DNA of 14,686 bases from Lachnospiraceae bacterium (GCA_016291475.1 JAEEXJ010000082.1:1-14686); one strand, 5' to 3'. Numbered from the stretch's first letter, positions 7,986-14,686 are shown. Notes: generated from the sequence alone by a model not told the origin. Made by a program: numbers and translations.

Positions 7986-7999
7986 GGAACGAATGTTCG
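7986..7999 (-). promoter_or_regulatory. LexA/DinR operator 2 (recA)
   Basis: The minus strand reads CGAACATTCGTTCC, which matches the Gram-positive SOS box CGAACNNNNGTTCG except at its last base. It lies just downstream of the recA -10, over the expected transcription start. Confidence 0.88.
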
Positions 8000-8004
8000 T
8001 AATG

Positions 8005-8033
8005 ATAATAGAACATCCGTTCACCTTTGTCAA
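8005..8033 (-). promoter_or_regulatory. recA promoter
   Basis: On the minus strand: -35 TTGACA (8028-8033), a spacer of exactly 17 bases, and -10 TATTAT (8005-8010). This leaves a leader of about 45 bases before the recA ATG at 7953. One LexA box fills most of the spacer and another covers the start site, so LexA would block RNA polymerase directly. Confidence 0.9.
8011..8022 (-). promoter_or_regulatory. LexA/DinR operator 1 (recA)
   Basis: The minus strand reads GAACGGATGTTC, a GAAC-N4-GTTC SOS box. It lies wholly within the 17-base spacer of the recA promoter, adjacent to the -10. Its centre is 24 bases, a little over two helical turns, from that of the second box. Confidence 0.85.
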
Positions 8034-8130
8034 CCATTATTATGATAACAGGAATAATGTCCGAAATATTGGACGTGTAAAAACGCGGCGGAGATCCTGG
8101 TTATGCTGCAGATCAGCTCAAAACCGCATG

Positions 8131-8156
8131 AAAAATGTTCGGACAGATCATCCGAA
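8131..8156 (-). terminator. Putative terminator of the cinA operon
   Basis: On the minus strand a 6 bp stem TTCGGA/TCCGAA (8151-8156 with 8138-8143, 7-base loop) overlaps the cinA stop codon and is followed by CA and five T's (8131-8135). The stem is modest, so partial readthrough into recA is possible. Confidence 0.45.
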
Positions 8157-9407
8157 ATGAACTTTGCTTATATATTCCAAAATGCACTCTCTGGCGAGGA
8201 TCAGTGCGTTCGTAGCGGAAAGCGTCCTGATCTTGTTTCTGTTTCCGGAGAAGTGGCATTCCTTCACTTTAACCTTGCCGTCAACACAGCACGCGATGTA
8301 AACAAGTCCCACGGGCTTTTCTTCTGTTCCTCCGTCGGGGCCTGCTATTCCGGTAACGGATATGCATACATCGGATTTGGTGACGCCTGCACCGCCCTTT
8401 GCCATCTCGGTCGCAACCTGGGATGAAACGGCGCCGTATTTATCGAGAGTGCCTTTTTTGACACCCGCAAGTTTTCTTTTCGACTTGTTTGAATAAGTTA
8501 CAAGTCCGCATTTAAACACTTCGGAAGCACCGCTTACGCTTACGATGCTTGAAGCGATAAGACCGCCTGTACAGGACTCAACGGTCGAAAGAGTCATTTT
8601 GTTGGATTCGAGAAGATCGATGATAGCCTTCTCGAGACTTACACCTTCTTCGGCAGCATACACGTGCTCTCCGAAGCGGGCCTTGATCTCTTTTACCACG
8701 GGTTTGACAAGCTTCTTGGCTTCCTTTTCACCCTCCGCGGATGCGGTGACCCTGATGTGAACCTCGCCTGTTTTCGCATAGGTCGCGATGGTGGGATTGG
8801 ACTGGGCATCGATAAGATCCTTGATCATGGTCTCAGCCTTGCTCTCGCCCACTCCTACGATCTTGACGGTACGCGAATAGAGAACACCCTCCTGCTTGGA
8901 CGCAAGGTAAGGCATGATCTCGTCATCAAACATTGCTTCCAGTTCGATGGGAGGTCCGGGAAGCAGAATGTATGTATTCTTTTTTGTCTCCAAAATAATA
9001 CCGGGAGCGGTGCCGTTAGGATTAGGAACAGCCATGGCACCCTTGGGAAGAAGAGCCTGCTTCCAGTTATTCTCGGTAGGCTCGATTCCTCTTTTTGCAA
9101 AATAATCCGCAATGGACTTACGGCTTACGGCGTCTTCGATAAGAGGGAGCTTGCAGAACTCCGCAACAGCTTCCTTGGTCATGTCATCTTCGGTAGGTCC
9201 GAGACCGCCTGATAAAATGATGATCTCGCTCCTGGCAGAGCTTTCCTTGAGCTGCGCAAGTACTCTTTCGTTGTTGTCACCGACAACGCACTGATGGTAG
9301 CACTCGATACCGAGACGTGAAATACGCTCGGCGATAAAAGCAGCATTGGTATTTATGATATTTCCGAGTAAAAGCTCGGTTCCTACACAGATGATCTCAG
9401 CGTTCAT
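8148..9407 (-). CDS. cinA: CinA family protein (competence/damage-inducible protein A)
   Basis: A 419-residue two-domain CinA. The N-terminal MoCF-like domain starts MNAEIICVGTELLLG and carries ILSGGLGPTEDDMT, which in characterised relatives belongs to an ADP-ribose/NMN pyrophosphatase. The C-terminal PncC-type domain (from about residue 255) has STVESCTGGLIAS and SVTGIAGPDGG, the signature of nicotinamide-mononucleotide deamidase. Together they salvage NMN produced by NAD-using DNA ligase. The gene overlaps pgsA by ATGA, with GGAG about 9 bases upstream of its ATG inside pgsA. cinA next to recA is a common Firmicute arrangement. The length is normal for the fused form. Confidence 0.95.
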   Translation of the reverse strand: MNAEIICVGTELLLGNIINTNAAFIAERISRLGIECYHQCVVGDNNERVLAQLKESSARSEIIILSGGLGPTEDDMTKEAVAEFCKLPLIEDAVSRKSIADYFAKRGIEPTENNWKQALLPKGAMAVPNPNGTAPGIILETKKNTYILLPGPPIELEAMFDDEIMPYLASKQEGVLYSRTVKIVGVGESKAETMIKDLIDAQSNPTIATYAKTGEVHIRVTASAEGEKEAKKLVKPVVKEIKARFGEHVYAAEEGVSLEKAIIDLLESNKMTLSTVESCTGGLIASSIVSVSGASEVFKCGLVTYSNKSKRKLAGVKKGTLDKYGAVSSQVATEMAKGGAGVTKSDVCISVTGIAGPDGGTEEKPVGLVYIACCVDGKVKVKECHFSGNRNKIRTLSATNALILARECILEYISKVHFG

Positions 9408-10000
9408 TTAAGCACACTCCAGTTTTTGACGAGATAATCGATAAGCGAAATAACAGTAAGGGCAAGTGCCACATACATGAGAATATCGACGACGATAACG
9501 GGCAATCCGAACAGTACGAGACTGGGCTCGACTATCATTACAATGACCATTATCATCTGGAAAGTTGTCTTGAATTTGCCCCACCAGCTTGCTGCGATGA
9601 CCTTGCCTGCTTCCGCGGCAACAAGTCTGAATCCGCTGATGATGAATTCTCTTGCGATGATGATCATTACGATCCACGCGGGAATTCTGTTCATGGCCTG
9701 AAGCGCGACCAGTGCGGTACACACCAGAAGTTTGTCTGCGAGAGGATCCATGAATTTACCGAAGTTAGTGACAAGTCCCATTTTGCGGGCAAGCTTGCCG
9801 TCCAGCATATCGGTAAGTGATGCGATGATAAAGATGATATCTGCCAGAATATCTGGGATCAGAAGGTTAGAGCCAAACCATCCTTTCTGACCGCCTAGAA
9901 GCAGAACCACGAAGGGCACGATAAGCCCTACCCTTACCATGGTCAGAATATTGGGAACGTTCCAGATGGAACTTCTTGTTTCGTTATTTGATTCACTCAT
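9404..10000 (-). CDS. pgsA: CDP-diacylglycerol--glycerol-3-phosphate 3-phosphatidyltransferase
   Basis: A 198-residue integral membrane enzyme that makes phosphatidylglycerol-phosphate from CDP-diacylglycerol and glycerol-3-phosphate. The CDP-alcohol phosphotransferase motif is complete: Asp67-Gly68, Ala71-Arg72, Gly81, Asp85 and Asp89 (DGxxAR-8-GxxxDxxxD). The hydrophobic stretches around residues 22-37, 50-63, 93-118 and 145-190 fit the multi-helix topology. The opening WNVPNILTMVRV is typical of PgsA. It overlaps rimO by 8 bases (ATGAGTGA) and cinA by 4, so it is translated as part of the rpoZ-rimO-pgsA-cinA chain. Confidence 0.95.
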   Translation of the reverse strand: MSESNNETRSSIWNVPNILTMVRVGLIVPFVVLLLGGQKGWFGSNLLIPDILADIIFIIASLTDMLDGKLARKMGLVTNFGKFMDPLADKLLVCTALVALQAMNRIPAWIVMIIIAREFIISGFRLVAAEAGKVIAASWWGKFKTTFQMIMVIVMIVEPSLVLFGLPVIVVDILMYVALALTVISLIDYLVKNWSVLK

Positions 10001-11342
10001 TGATCATAACCCCGGACAGGTCATACCCCAGAGCTTCGGTAACCTTTGCTCTTACTATATCCCCTGTCATCAATTCCCCTTCAAAGTTTACGAAGAATAA
10101 GCCGTCCACACCGGGAGCATCGCGGTACGTTCTCCCGACATATACATGTTCATCGGGAAGATAACCTTCGATAAGTACCTCCAGTTCCTCCCCCACATGG
10201 GATTCATTCAGGTCAAAAGAAACCGCCTGCTGTAATTCCATGATCTCGTCGCGCCTTGAAGATGCGATCTCCTCATCTATCTGATCGGGCATCTCTGCCG
10301 CAGGAGTTCCCTCTTCGCGCGAATATGTAAATACACCCAGTCTGTCAAATTCGGTATCGTTAACGAATCTGTAAAGCTCTTCGAATTCTTCCTGAGTTTC
10401 TCCGGGAAAACCGGAAATAAGCGAAGTACGAAGGCACATGCCGGGTATACGTGTTCTTAATTTTTCTACAAGTTCTTCAATGCTCTTCTTGGAAGTTCTC
10501 CTGCCCATTCTGTGAAGCACATCATCGCTGCAATGCTGGATGGGAAGGTCAAGATACTTACAGATCTTAGGCTCATGGGCCATTACATCTATGATCTCAT
10601 CAGTGATCTCTTCGGGATATGCATAAAGCACCCTGATCCACTTAAGACCTTCTATGGCACAAAGTTTTCTGAGAAGTTCGGGAAGAGCTTTGTGTCCGTA
10701 AATATCGGTTCCGTAAAGAGTAGTCTCCTGTGCAACAAGAATGAGTTCTTTAACTCCGCCTTCCGCAAGAGACTCTGCTTCTTTTACAAGATCTTCCATG
10801 GGTATGCTGCGATAAGAACCCCTGACATACGGTATGATGCAGTATGTGCATCTCTTATTACAGCCCTCTGCGATCTTGAGGTAAGCGTAGTGTCCGCCTG
10901 TTGTGAGACTTCTGTGAGGATCCGAAAAAGGAACGGCATCAAGAGGAGTTAACTCTTTGACTTTTTCGTTTTCTTTTCCGGAGGATTTGTTCTCAAGAAC
11001 TACGTCCAGAACCTCTGCAATCTTGCCGATGGACATGGTACCTATAACGGCATCAAGTTCGGGAAGATCACCGAATATCTCATCGGCATATCTCTGGGCA
11101 AGGCATCCGCCTGCGATGAGGACTTTGAGATTTCCGCTCTTTTTAAGTTCACCGAGGCGGATTATCTCTGAAATGCTCTCCTCTTTGGCATCACCGATAA
11201 AACAACAGGTATTAATAATAATGATGTCGGCATCAGCCTCATCATCGGTAAATTCGTAACCCTTTCCGGATAAGATACCGAGCATCTTCTCGGAATCTAC
11301 CAGATTTTTATCGCAGCCCAGTGATACAAAAAATATTTTCAT
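9993..11342 (-). CDS. rimO: Ribosomal protein S12 methylthiotransferase RimO
   Basis: A 449-residue radical-SAM methylthiotransferase that modifies a conserved aspartate of ribosomal protein S12. The UPF0004 domain has its three cluster cysteines at 10 (SLGCDKNLVDSE), 46 (INTCCF) and 80 (AGGCLAQRY). The radical-SAM cluster is CNKRCTYC (161-168). The TRAM domain follows at the C-terminus, with the RimO-type ending RTYRDAPGVDG. These separate it from the tRNA enzyme MiaB. The residue after Cys10 is Asp where Pro is more usual (LGCPKN). Its ATG shares one base with the rpoZ stop codon (TAATG), and no strong ribosome site is seen, so coupling to rpoZ is likely. Confidence 0.95.
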   Translation of the reverse strand: MKIFFVSLGCDKNLVDSEKMLGILSGKGYEFTDDEADADIIIINTCCFIGDAKEESISEIIRLGELKKSGNLKVLIAGGCLAQRYADEIFGDLPELDAVIGTMSIGKIAEVLDVVLENKSSGKENEKVKELTPLDAVPFSDPHRSLTTGGHYAYLKIAEGCNKRCTYCIIPYVRGSYRSIPMEDLVKEAESLAEGGVKELILVAQETTLYGTDIYGHKALPELLRKLCAIEGLKWIRVLYAYPEEITDEIIDVMAHEPKICKYLDLPIQHCSDDVLHRMGRRTSKKSIEELVEKLRTRIPGMCLRTSLISGFPGETQEEFEELYRFVNDTEFDRLGVFTYSREEGTPAAEMPDQIDEEIASSRRDEIMELQQAVSFDLNESHVGEELEVLIEGYLPDEHVYVGRTYRDAPGVDGLFFVNFEGELMTGDIVRAKVTEALGYDLSGVMINE

Positions 11343-11584
11343 TACTGCTCTACAGGTACATTGGGAAGAATGTGAACCTGTCCCTCGTAAAGCTCATCAA
11401 CAGCGATGGAGAGGGGCTTCTCGTCGGGAGTTCCTGCAAGAGGTTCGTCGCCTGCTACGATCTGACGAGCACGCTTAGCAGAAGCCATAACGATAGAGTA
11501 ACGGCTCTGTACGATCTCTTCTCCTTCGGGCGCATCTGAGTTTACAGCGTCCATCATGTCTACATAAGAGGGATGTAACATCAT
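11342..11584 (-). CDS. rpoZ: DNA-directed RNA polymerase omega subunit
   Basis: An 80-residue omega subunit, which helps beta' fold and RNA polymerase assemble. The family segment SRYSIVMASAKRARQIV (27-43) is present, and the MLHPSYVDMMDAVN opening is the form seen in Lachnospiraceae. Two ATGs lie in tandem; the first has AAGGAG at 8 bases and is preferred, while the second (11581) would give one residue less. It follows gmk by 49 bases that hold two small palindromes, and shares one base with rimO. The gmk-rpoZ order is the usual one in Firmicutes. Confidence 0.95.
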   Translation of the reverse strand: MMLHPSYVDMMDAVNSDAPEGEEIVQSRYSIVMASAKRARQIVAGDEPLAGTPDEKPLSIAVDELYEGQVHILPNVPVEQ

Positions 11585-11600
11585 AATAAATACTCCTTCT

Positions 11601-11614
11601 GCCGATTCATCGGC
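11601..11614 (-). repeat. Hairpin directly upstream of the rpoZ ribosome site
   Basis: GCCGAT and ATCGGC form a 6 bp stem with a 2-base spacer on the DNA. It is three bases before AAGGAG of rpoZ. In RNA the stem must open slightly to allow a loop. It could insulate the ribosome site, but its function is unknown. Confidence 0.5.
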
Positions 11615-11618
11615 TTAG

Positions 11619-11632
11619 CTGCCATATGGCAG
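11619..11632 (-). repeat. Perfect 14-base palindrome after the gmk stop codon
   Basis: CTGCCATATGGCAG is a perfect palindrome one base after the gmk stop codon. There is no T-run, so it is not a normal terminator. It may be a protein-binding site, a 3' end stabiliser or chance. Confidence 0.5.
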
Positions 11633-11633
11633 G

Positions 11634-12257
11634 TTATTTGTGATATTTTTCGAGTCCTTTACGGAGCTCATCTATAAAACCGCCGACTCTGGCCGGCTGT
11701 CTCTTAGCGGTGTTGATGGTGTCTATGACGTCCTGAACGCATTTATCAAGATCATCGTTAACAACTATGTAATCGTACTCTCCGATTCCTACGGACTCTT
11801 CGCTTGCTCTTGAAAGTCTGCCTGCGATGACTTCATCGGTCTCGGTTCCTCTGCCTTTGAGTCTCTTTTCGAGTTCCTCTGCGGTAGGGGGAGTTATGAA
11901 TAAAAGAACGGCTTCAGGGTAAAGTTTTTTGATATTCATCGCACCCTGAATCTCAATCTCAAGGATGACGTTCTTTCCTTCTTCAAGTCTCTGTTCTACG
12001 TAAGCCCTGGGGGTACCGTAGTAGTTGCCTACAAACTGTGCATGTTCGATGAGGCCGTTTTCCGCAATGGTCTGTTCGAACTTTTCTTTAGTTACAAAAA
12101 AGTAATCCTTGCCGTCGACTTCACCGGGTCTGGGGGATCTGGTGGTCATTGAAACGGAAAGGCAGTAGTCGTCGCTTTTCTCAAGGAGCTTCTTTACAAC
12201 GGTACCTTTGCCGGCGCCGGAGAAGCCCGATATTACAACTAAGATGCCTTTAGTCAT
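11634..12257 (-). CDS. gmk: Guanylate kinase
   Basis: A 207-residue guanylate kinase that phosphorylates GMP/dGMP to GDP/dGDP with ATP in the cytoplasm. The P-loop is GFSGAGKGT (11-19). The GMP-binding region has SVSMTTRSPRPGEVDGKDYF and the typical FVGNYYGTP. The LEIEIQGAMNIKK segment and the lid region (EELEKRLKGRGTETDEVI) are present. A GAGG ribosome site lies about 7 bases before the ATG. The 3' end of structured element B lies only about 10 bases upstream of that ribosome site. The length is normal. Confidence 0.96.
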   Translation of the reverse strand: MTKGILVVISGFSGAGKGTVVKKLLEKSDDYCLSVSMTTRSPRPGEVDGKDYFFVTKEKFEQTIAENGLIEHAQFVGNYYGTPRAYVEQRLEEGKNVILEIEIQGAMNIKKLYPEAVLLFITPPTAEELEKRLKGRGTETDEVIAGRLSRASEESVGIGEYDYIVVNDDLDKCVQDVIDTINTAKRQPARVGGFIDELRKGLEKYHK

Positions 12258-12277
12258 ATTTATACCTCTATAGTCAC

Positions 12278-12448
12278 GCGGGTCCTGCCGTTATATATTA
12301 CCGGTCTCGCTTTTCAGCGTCAGGCGGAAATTCTTCACTATACAGGATATAACTCATGACGCGAGGCCATTCGCTTCGCTCAGGCCGGGCGGCCGAATTT
12401 CAACGCAGACGCTGAAGTCTCGACCGATAATATATTCACGTCACCCGC
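12278..12448 (-). ncRNA. Candidate structured RNA element, copy B (yicC-gmk spacer)
   Basis: A 171-base imperfect palindrome sharing all conserved blocks with copy A (13457-13683). On the minus strand: outer stem 12443-12448 with 12278-12283; an internal loop GA opposite GCAGG; a 14 bp helix 12422-12435 with 12293-12306 including one U-G pair; an invariant loop GAGAC opposite AAGCGA; a 9 bp helix 12408-12416 with 12313-12321; a GAAATTC/GAATTTC helix; and a short GGCC-closed hairpin. The helix sequences differ from copy A, yet pairing is kept. The U-G wobble, like those of copy A, favours this strand. It would be transcribed with yicC and gmk, ending 10 bases before the gmk ribosome site. I do not recognise the class. 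Confidence 0.65.
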
Positions 12449-12462
12449 TGTATCTTTATTAG

Positions 12463-13341
12463 TTATTCGATGTTCTGAATTTGCTCTCTGATCTTCTCGA
12501 TTTCGGTCTTTAACTCGATACCTTTATTAGAAATCTCGAGATCGGTGGTCTTGGAAAGAGTGGTGTTAGCCTCTCTGTTCATTTCCTGAGCGATGAAGTC
12601 AAGCTTTCTTCCCACATCTGAGTCGAGGGAAAGGTCTTTCTTCATGGTCTCGATATGTGAACGAAGGCGAACGATCTCTTCGTCAACGCATACCTTGTCA
12701 GCAAATACGGTAACCTCGGTGAGGAGTCTTCCTTCATCAGGGGTGTTGTCGCCAAGGATTTCCTTAACACGTGCGTAGATCTTCTCTCTGTACTCTTCAA
12801 CGATCTTGGGAGATCTTTCCTGAATGAAGTCTACGATGGAAAGAAGGTTGTCGAGCTTAGCGGTAAGGTCTTTAACAAGGTTCTCACCCTCAGCACTTCT
12901 TGCTTCAACCATCTTCTCGCATGCTCCGTCAACAGCCTTCTTAAGGCCTGCCCAGAGTTCTTCTTCATCGTCCTGCTCCTCGATGATCTCAAGCACATCG
13001 GGGAAGCTTGCAAGACGAACTGCTCTTAAGTCGTTCTCGAGTCCGAACTCACCGGAGATCTCTTTGACGAAACCTACGTATTTGGATGCAAGTTCTCTGT
13101 TGTATTTAAGCTCTGCGGTGGATTCGTCAAGGTTCTCATAAGAGATGAAAACATCGACTTTACCCCTTGAGAGGTACTTTTTGATCTCGGCTCTGACATT
13201 TCCTTCAAGACATGCAAGAGCTCTCGGACTTTTGACCGAAAGATCGAGGTATCTGTGATTTACCGATTTAAGTTCTACGGTGTATCTTCTGTTGTTTTCT
13301 ACGACCTCGGCTCTGCCGAAGCCGGTCATTGATCTGACCAT
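12463..13341 (-). CDS. yicC: YicC family endoribonuclease-like protein
   Basis: A 292-residue YicC/YloC protein; E. coli YicC has been described as an endoribonuclease affecting small RNA turnover. It has the diagnostic opening MVRSMTGFGRAE, followed by VELKSVNHRYLDLSVKSP (YicC N-terminal domain), and the C-terminal DUF1732 signature GRKLDFIAQEMNREANTTLSK. The start at 13341 was chosen because GGAG lies 6 bases upstream and the protein then begins exactly as its relatives do. An in-frame ATG at 13374 adds 11 unsupported residues. It usually heads a yicC-remA-gmk-rpoZ block; here remA is missing, and structured elements flank the gene on both sides. Confidence 0.94.
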   Translation of the reverse strand: MVRSMTGFGRAEVVENNRRYTVELKSVNHRYLDLSVKSPRALACLEGNVRAEIKKYLSRGKVDVFISYENLDESTAELKYNRELASKYVGFVKEISGEFGLENDLRAVRLASFPDVLEIIEEQDDEEELWAGLKKAVDGACEKMVEARSAEGENLVKDLTAKLDNLLSIVDFIQERSPKIVEEYREKIYARVKEILGDNTPDEGRLLTEVTVFADKVCVDEEIVRLRSHIETMKKDLSLDSDVGRKLDFIAQEMNREANTTLSKTTDLEISNKGIELKTEIEKIREQIQNIE

Positions 13342-13378
13342 ATTATTCTCCATTAATAAATTAGGGACATACAAGGTT

Positions 13379-13408
13379 AATGTACCACAAAACCCCGTAA
13401 TACTTCAA
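13379..13408 (-). promoter_or_regulatory. Possible yicC promoter
   Basis: On the minus strand: -35 TTGAAG (13403-13408), spacer 18, extended -10 TGG-TACATT (-10 at 13379-13384). Both hexamers match consensus at four of six positions. It would give a leader of about 30 bases to the yicC ATG. Placement is sensible, but the match is only moderate. Confidence 0.35.
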
Positions 13409-13456
13409 GTAAAGCTCCGACATCGCAGAGGGCACTACATTTTGGCCGTCCGGCTA

Positions 13457-13683
13457 CGCCCTGCGTGACACGCGGGTGGCGCGGATACATGATTTTCGAG
13501 ACTTCGGTGCAGCGAAAAAATGCGGCCGCCCGGCCCGAACGATGATGCGTTTCGCTTTGCGAAAGGCATTTTCGTGAGTGGCCTCGCGTCATGAGTTAAA
13601 AAGTGGCTAGTGAAGCATTTCCGCCTGGCACCGAAAAGCGAGAAAATTATGTATCGCGACAGGACCCAGTGTCATGTGGGGCG
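13457..13683 (+). ncRNA. Candidate structured RNA element, copy A (rqcH-yicC spacer)
   Basis: A 227-base imperfect palindrome that fills most of the 348-base gap between rqcH and yicC. On the plus strand: outer 15 bp stem 13457-13471 with 13669-13683 (three G-U pairs, which would be mismatches on the other strand); GGGT/ACCC; an internal loop GG opposite ACAGG; a 14 bp helix 13484-13497 with 13642-13655 (one G-U); an invariant loop GAGAC opposite AAGCGA; an 8 bp helix 13503-13510 with 13628-13635; AAATGC/GCATTT (13518-13523 with 13615-13620); and a long hairpin 13532-13583 closed by GGCC. Conserved single-stranded candidates are GCGTCATGAGTTA and TAGTGAA. It is antisense in direction to the neighbouring genes. 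No promoter or T-run terminator of its own was found. Confidence 0.65.
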
Positions 13684-13689
13684 TCGGTT

Positions 13690-14686
13690 TCAGGCCTCTG
13701 TTAGTCCCGAGATATCGGGGCTGATGGTCATGGAGTAGTTGGTGTAGTAGACTACGAAGCCGGGTTTTGCTCCGGAGGGCTTTTTGACTTCCTTTTTGAG
13801 GACATAGTCTATGTCCACCTTATTCTGTTCACGGCCGGCCGAATAATATGCCGCAAGGGCTGCCGCCTCTTCGAAAGCTCTGTCGGGCAGCTCCTCTCCG
13901 GGCTCTTTTACTTTAAGGATCACGTGGGATCCGGGCATTTTCTTGGCATGGAACCACCAGTCGGCTCCTACCGCAAATTTGAACGTAAGCTCATCGTTCT
14001 GGATATTGTTTCTGCCAACGTATATATCATATCCGTCGGATGAGATGTAGTGGTAGGGCTCGCCCTTGAGCTTAACCGGCTTTCCTTTGACCGCATGCTC
14101 TTTGATATATCCGGCCTGAGAAAGTTCCCGTCTGATCCAGGCAAGGTCCTCTTCGCTTACTGCAATGCTTATACTTGCAAGAACCGACTCCAGATGCTCA
14201 AGCTTGGACCTGACACTCTCAGTCTGGATTGCAAGCGCCTCGGCGGTTCTCTTAAGCTTCGTATATCTGTCAAAATATTTAACCGCATTCTCCTGAGCCG
14301 TGAGCGTCGGATCAAGGGGAATGGTTTCTTTTTCATTGGTGTAATAATTGTCTACAACGATCTGCTTATCGCCGGACTGAGCGGAGTATCCGAAAGCATT
14401 CAGAAGTTCTCCCCAGATGCGGTACTTATCGCGGCCCTCTGTCTTTTTCAGCTGCTGGAGCTGTTCGTCCAGTGTGTGGGAATCCCTTTCGATCAGGTTC
14501 TTGACCACACGCTTTAAGTCAGAAGACTTCTGATTCATCCTGACGTAAAGCTGCTTTTCGGAATAGAATTTCTCCAGAATCTCCGATATCGAATCAGACC
14601 TTACAACTTCATCCGCACCGCCTTCGTACATGGTAAGGTCAAATGCGGCATACTCCTGTGGCTTTCCGCCGGTATATGCGATGCAG
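13690..14686 (-). CDS. rqcH: RqcH/NFACT family ribosome quality control protein (5' end outside window)
   Basis: The C-terminal 331 residues of an NFACT protein; the reading frame stays open to the window edge, so the gene is incomplete here rather than broken. RqcH binds stalled 50S subunits with peptidyl-tRNA and directs alanine tailing of the nascent chain. Visible parts are the junction text YTGGKPQEYAAFDLT, the long helical/coiled-coil middle with basic and acidic heptads, and the NFACT-R (DUF814) domain with DGYDIYVGRNNIQNDELT and DWWFHAKKMPGSHVI. The family is usually about 550-590 residues, so the NFACT-N domain lies beyond the edge. Older annotations call it fibronectin-binding protein FbpA. 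The stop codon lies 6 bases from structured element A. Confidence 0.92.
   Translation of the reverse strand, partial: CIAYTGGKPQEYAAFDLTMYEGGADEVVRSDSISEILEKFYSEKQLYVRMNQKSSDLKRVVKNLIERDSHTLDEQLQQLKKTEGRDKYRIWGELLNAFGYSAQSGDKQIVVDNYYTNEKETIPLDPTLTAQENAVKYFDRYTKLKRTAEALAIQTESVRSKLEHLESVLASISIAVSEEDLAWIRRELSQAGYIKEHAVKGKPVKLKGEPYHYISSDGYDIYVGRNNIQNDELTFKFAVGADWWFHAKKMPGSHVILKVKEPGEELPDRAFEEAAALAAYYSAGREQNKVDIDYVLKKEVKKPSGAKPGFVVYYTNYSMTISPDISGLTEA

Noticed and set aside
7954..8037. Longer RecA with 28 extra N-terminal residues
   Set aside because: The extension would be encoded by the promoter and LexA boxes, while the ATG at 7953 has a good ribosome site and the family's usual N-terminus.
8664..9212. 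182-codon plus-strand ORF opposite cinA
   Set aside because: Mirror frame of a well-conserved CinA; no family resemblance.
13377..13592. 71-codon minus-strand ORF between yicC and rqcH
   Set aside because: It runs through structured element A, has no family resemblance that I can see, and its residues are those expected from translating a GC-rich palindrome.
12278..13683. Reading elements A and B as an IS or MITE pair
   Set aside because: The long arms differ between the copies but stay complementary within each, no transposase or clear target duplication is present, and short internal loops are the best conserved parts. Mobility by another route is not excluded.
1..14686. CRISPR arrays, tRNA or rRNA genes, prophage
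   Set aside because: No regularly spaced direct repeats, cloverleaf-like sequences or phage genes were seen on either strand.

Overview
The window looks like chromosome from a Lachnospiraceae-type Firmicute (Butyrivibrio/Pseudobutyrivibrio-like). This is inferred from the gene order and from the protein sequences of RpoZ, RecA, RimO, YicC and RqcH. Every protein gene I support lies on the minus strand, so the window reads from right to left. No phage, transposase, CRISPR or tRNA was seen.

Right part (14686 to 8148), housekeeping: the 3' part of rqcH (ribosome quality control), then yicC (RNase/stress), gmk (guanylate kinase), rpoZ (RNA polymerase omega), rimO (ribosomal protein S12 methylthiotransferase), pgsA (phosphatidylglycerophosphate synthase) and cinA. 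From rpoZ to cinA the genes overlap by 1 to 8 bases, as in a tightly coupled operon. On each side of yicC lies one copy of a 170-230 base structured element. The two copies are in opposite orientations. They keep their base pairing through compensatory changes and share invariant internal loops. This is the strongest candidate here for something not yet described. The small remA/DUF370 gene that often sits between yicC and gmk in related genomes is not present.

Middle (8147 to 6188), SOS unit: recA has a near-consensus promoter carrying two LexA/DinR boxes, one inside the -35/-10 spacer and one just downstream of the -10. recX follows after 5 bases, and a long hairpin plus T-run ends the unit.

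Left part (6183 to 67), a six-gene cluster for surface glycan or small-molecule modification: a DUF4910 (M28-like) peptidase-fold protein, an AAC(3)-family acyltransferase, a DltA-like amino-acid adenylating enzyme, an acyl carrier protein, a sialyltransferase-like glycosyltransferase and a GT2 glycosyltransferase. Spacing is 3 to 21 bases or overlapping. A reasonable reading is that the adenylating enzyme loads an amino acid onto the carrier protein, the AAC(3)-like protein or an unseen partner passes it to an amino group on a sugar, and the two glycosyltransferases build or extend the glycan. A strong promoter at the left edge starts the next transcript beyond the window.
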